In this document: piece after piece, positions 13,950-14,258 of the stretch | Layout of the letters: each line of letters starts with the position of its first letter | How positions within the stretch are numbered: position 1 is the stretch's first letter | DNA from: Methanobacteriaceae archaeon | GTDB lineage: Archaea; Methanobacteriota; Methanobacteria; Methanobacteriales; Methanobacteriaceae | Length of the DNA: 14,258 nt | Assembly (NCBI GenBank): GCA_900769095.1 | Contig: CAAGFH010000197.1 | Coordinates: 1 to 14,258, forward strand | Direction: 5' to 3' | Notes under the pieces: model-generated | Database searches by the model: none | Told to the model about the DNA's origin: nothing | The model's input: the letters and a program-made list of their open reading frames with translations, nothing else | Program-made: the position numbers and the translations under genes

Positions 13950-14238
13950 TTAAAATTCAAGAGATACAATATCTCCATCTTTTAAATTATATTCATCTCT
14001 TAATTTGTTTTCACAAATAAATTCTAAATAGTTTTCTTCATGGGTTGTTTTAGCCGGAAATACAATAGCTCCACTAATATCTTCATTTAATTTAGCTTCG
14101 ATATATTTAACAGCACCGAATCCTTCATCAGGTTTGATTAAATTTTTGCAGTTGTTTTTAATTTCATTAATTTCATCTAAATATTTCTCACTGACAATAA
14201 CATTCAAAGTTCCTGGAAATGGAACAAAGCCTAAATTT
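13950..14238 (-). CDS. ribK: Archaeal CTP-dependent riboflavin kinase, C-terminal part (contig edge)
   Basis: The enzyme phosphorylates riboflavin to FMN, using CTP in the characterised archaeal form. About 95 genuine codons remain. They show the family's hallmark segments: LGFVPFPGTLNVIVS, with the PGTLN substrate loop, GFGAVKYIEAKLN, GAIVFPAKTTH, and the ending LRDEYNLKDGDIVSLEF, closely like Methanocaldococcus RibK (MJ0056). The N-terminal part is missing because the contig ends, so it cannot be told whether this is a plain RibK or the RbkR form with an N-terminal DNA-binding helix-turn-helix. An open frame extends to a GTG at 14255, but its first residues (MCSSDL) are translated adapter and must be removed. 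It is on the same strand as ribB, which lies past the riboswitch. Confidence 0.9.
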
Positions 14239-14258
14239 AGATCGGAAGAGCACACGTC
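14239..14258. other. Illumina TruSeq adapter sequence at the contig end
   Basis: The last 20 bases read AGATCGGAAGAGCACACGTC, the first 20 bases of the standard Illumina TruSeq read-1 3' adapter. Translated on the minus strand it gives the well-known contaminant peptide CSSDL. It is not genomic DNA, and it ends the ribK gene artificially. Confidence 0.98.

Overview
The window comes from a strongly AT-rich archaeon, most likely a Methanobrevibacter or close relative (Methanobacteriales). I infer this from the chromatin protein Alba, a GatA glutamyl-tRNA(Gln) amidotransferase subunit, an archaeal CTP-type riboflavin kinase, a DUF1786-type ASKHA protein, a soluble P-type-ATPase-like HAD phosphatase, TTTATATA-type TATA boxes and GGTGA/GGAGG ribosome binding sites. 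The last 20 bases are not genomic: they are the start of the Illumina TruSeq read-1 adapter, so this is an untrimmed contig end from a short-read assembly.

Layout. Bases 45-1735 (+) hold a two-gene unit: a DUF1786 protein and a PHP-domain phosphoesterase. Bases 1748-6074 (-) hold alba, leuA (2-isopropylmalate synthase, leucine pathway), a HAD phosphatase and a stand-alone AAA ATPase of the AAA_14/DUF4143 type. A 345-base non-coding stretch follows. Bases 6420-9491 (-) are an energy-coupling-factor (ECF) vitamin transporter operon in the order ecfT, fused double-ABC ecfA, S component. Here ecfT carries an in-frame stop and ecfA two frameshifts, while the S component is intact. Bases 9671-13037 (+) hold gatA, then a glutaminase/P-loop protein with the domain order of CobB/CobQ reversed, translationally coupled to a small hypothetical protein with a PH-like strand pattern. 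Bases 13039-14238 (-) are a riboflavin locus: the end of ribK, then an FMN riboswitch with its own promoter, then ribB.

How the genes fit together. RibB makes the four-carbon precursor of riboflavin and RibK converts riboflavin to FMN, so the riboswitch between them would sense the product of the gene on its upstream side and repress the gene downstream. The FMN aptamer is essentially canonical, which is striking because FMN riboswitches are overwhelmingly bacterial and archaeal riboflavin genes are usually regulated by the RbkR protein. Its predicted transcript starts almost exactly at the aptamer's first paired strand. The second notable theme is the decay, or misassembly, of the ECF transporter, with three lesions in about 2 kb of an otherwise intact window. 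A third pattern is that most transcription-unit ends carry short perfect stem-loops overlapping or just before the stop codon.

No rRNA, tRNA, CRISPR array, insertion sequence or attachment site was recognised.
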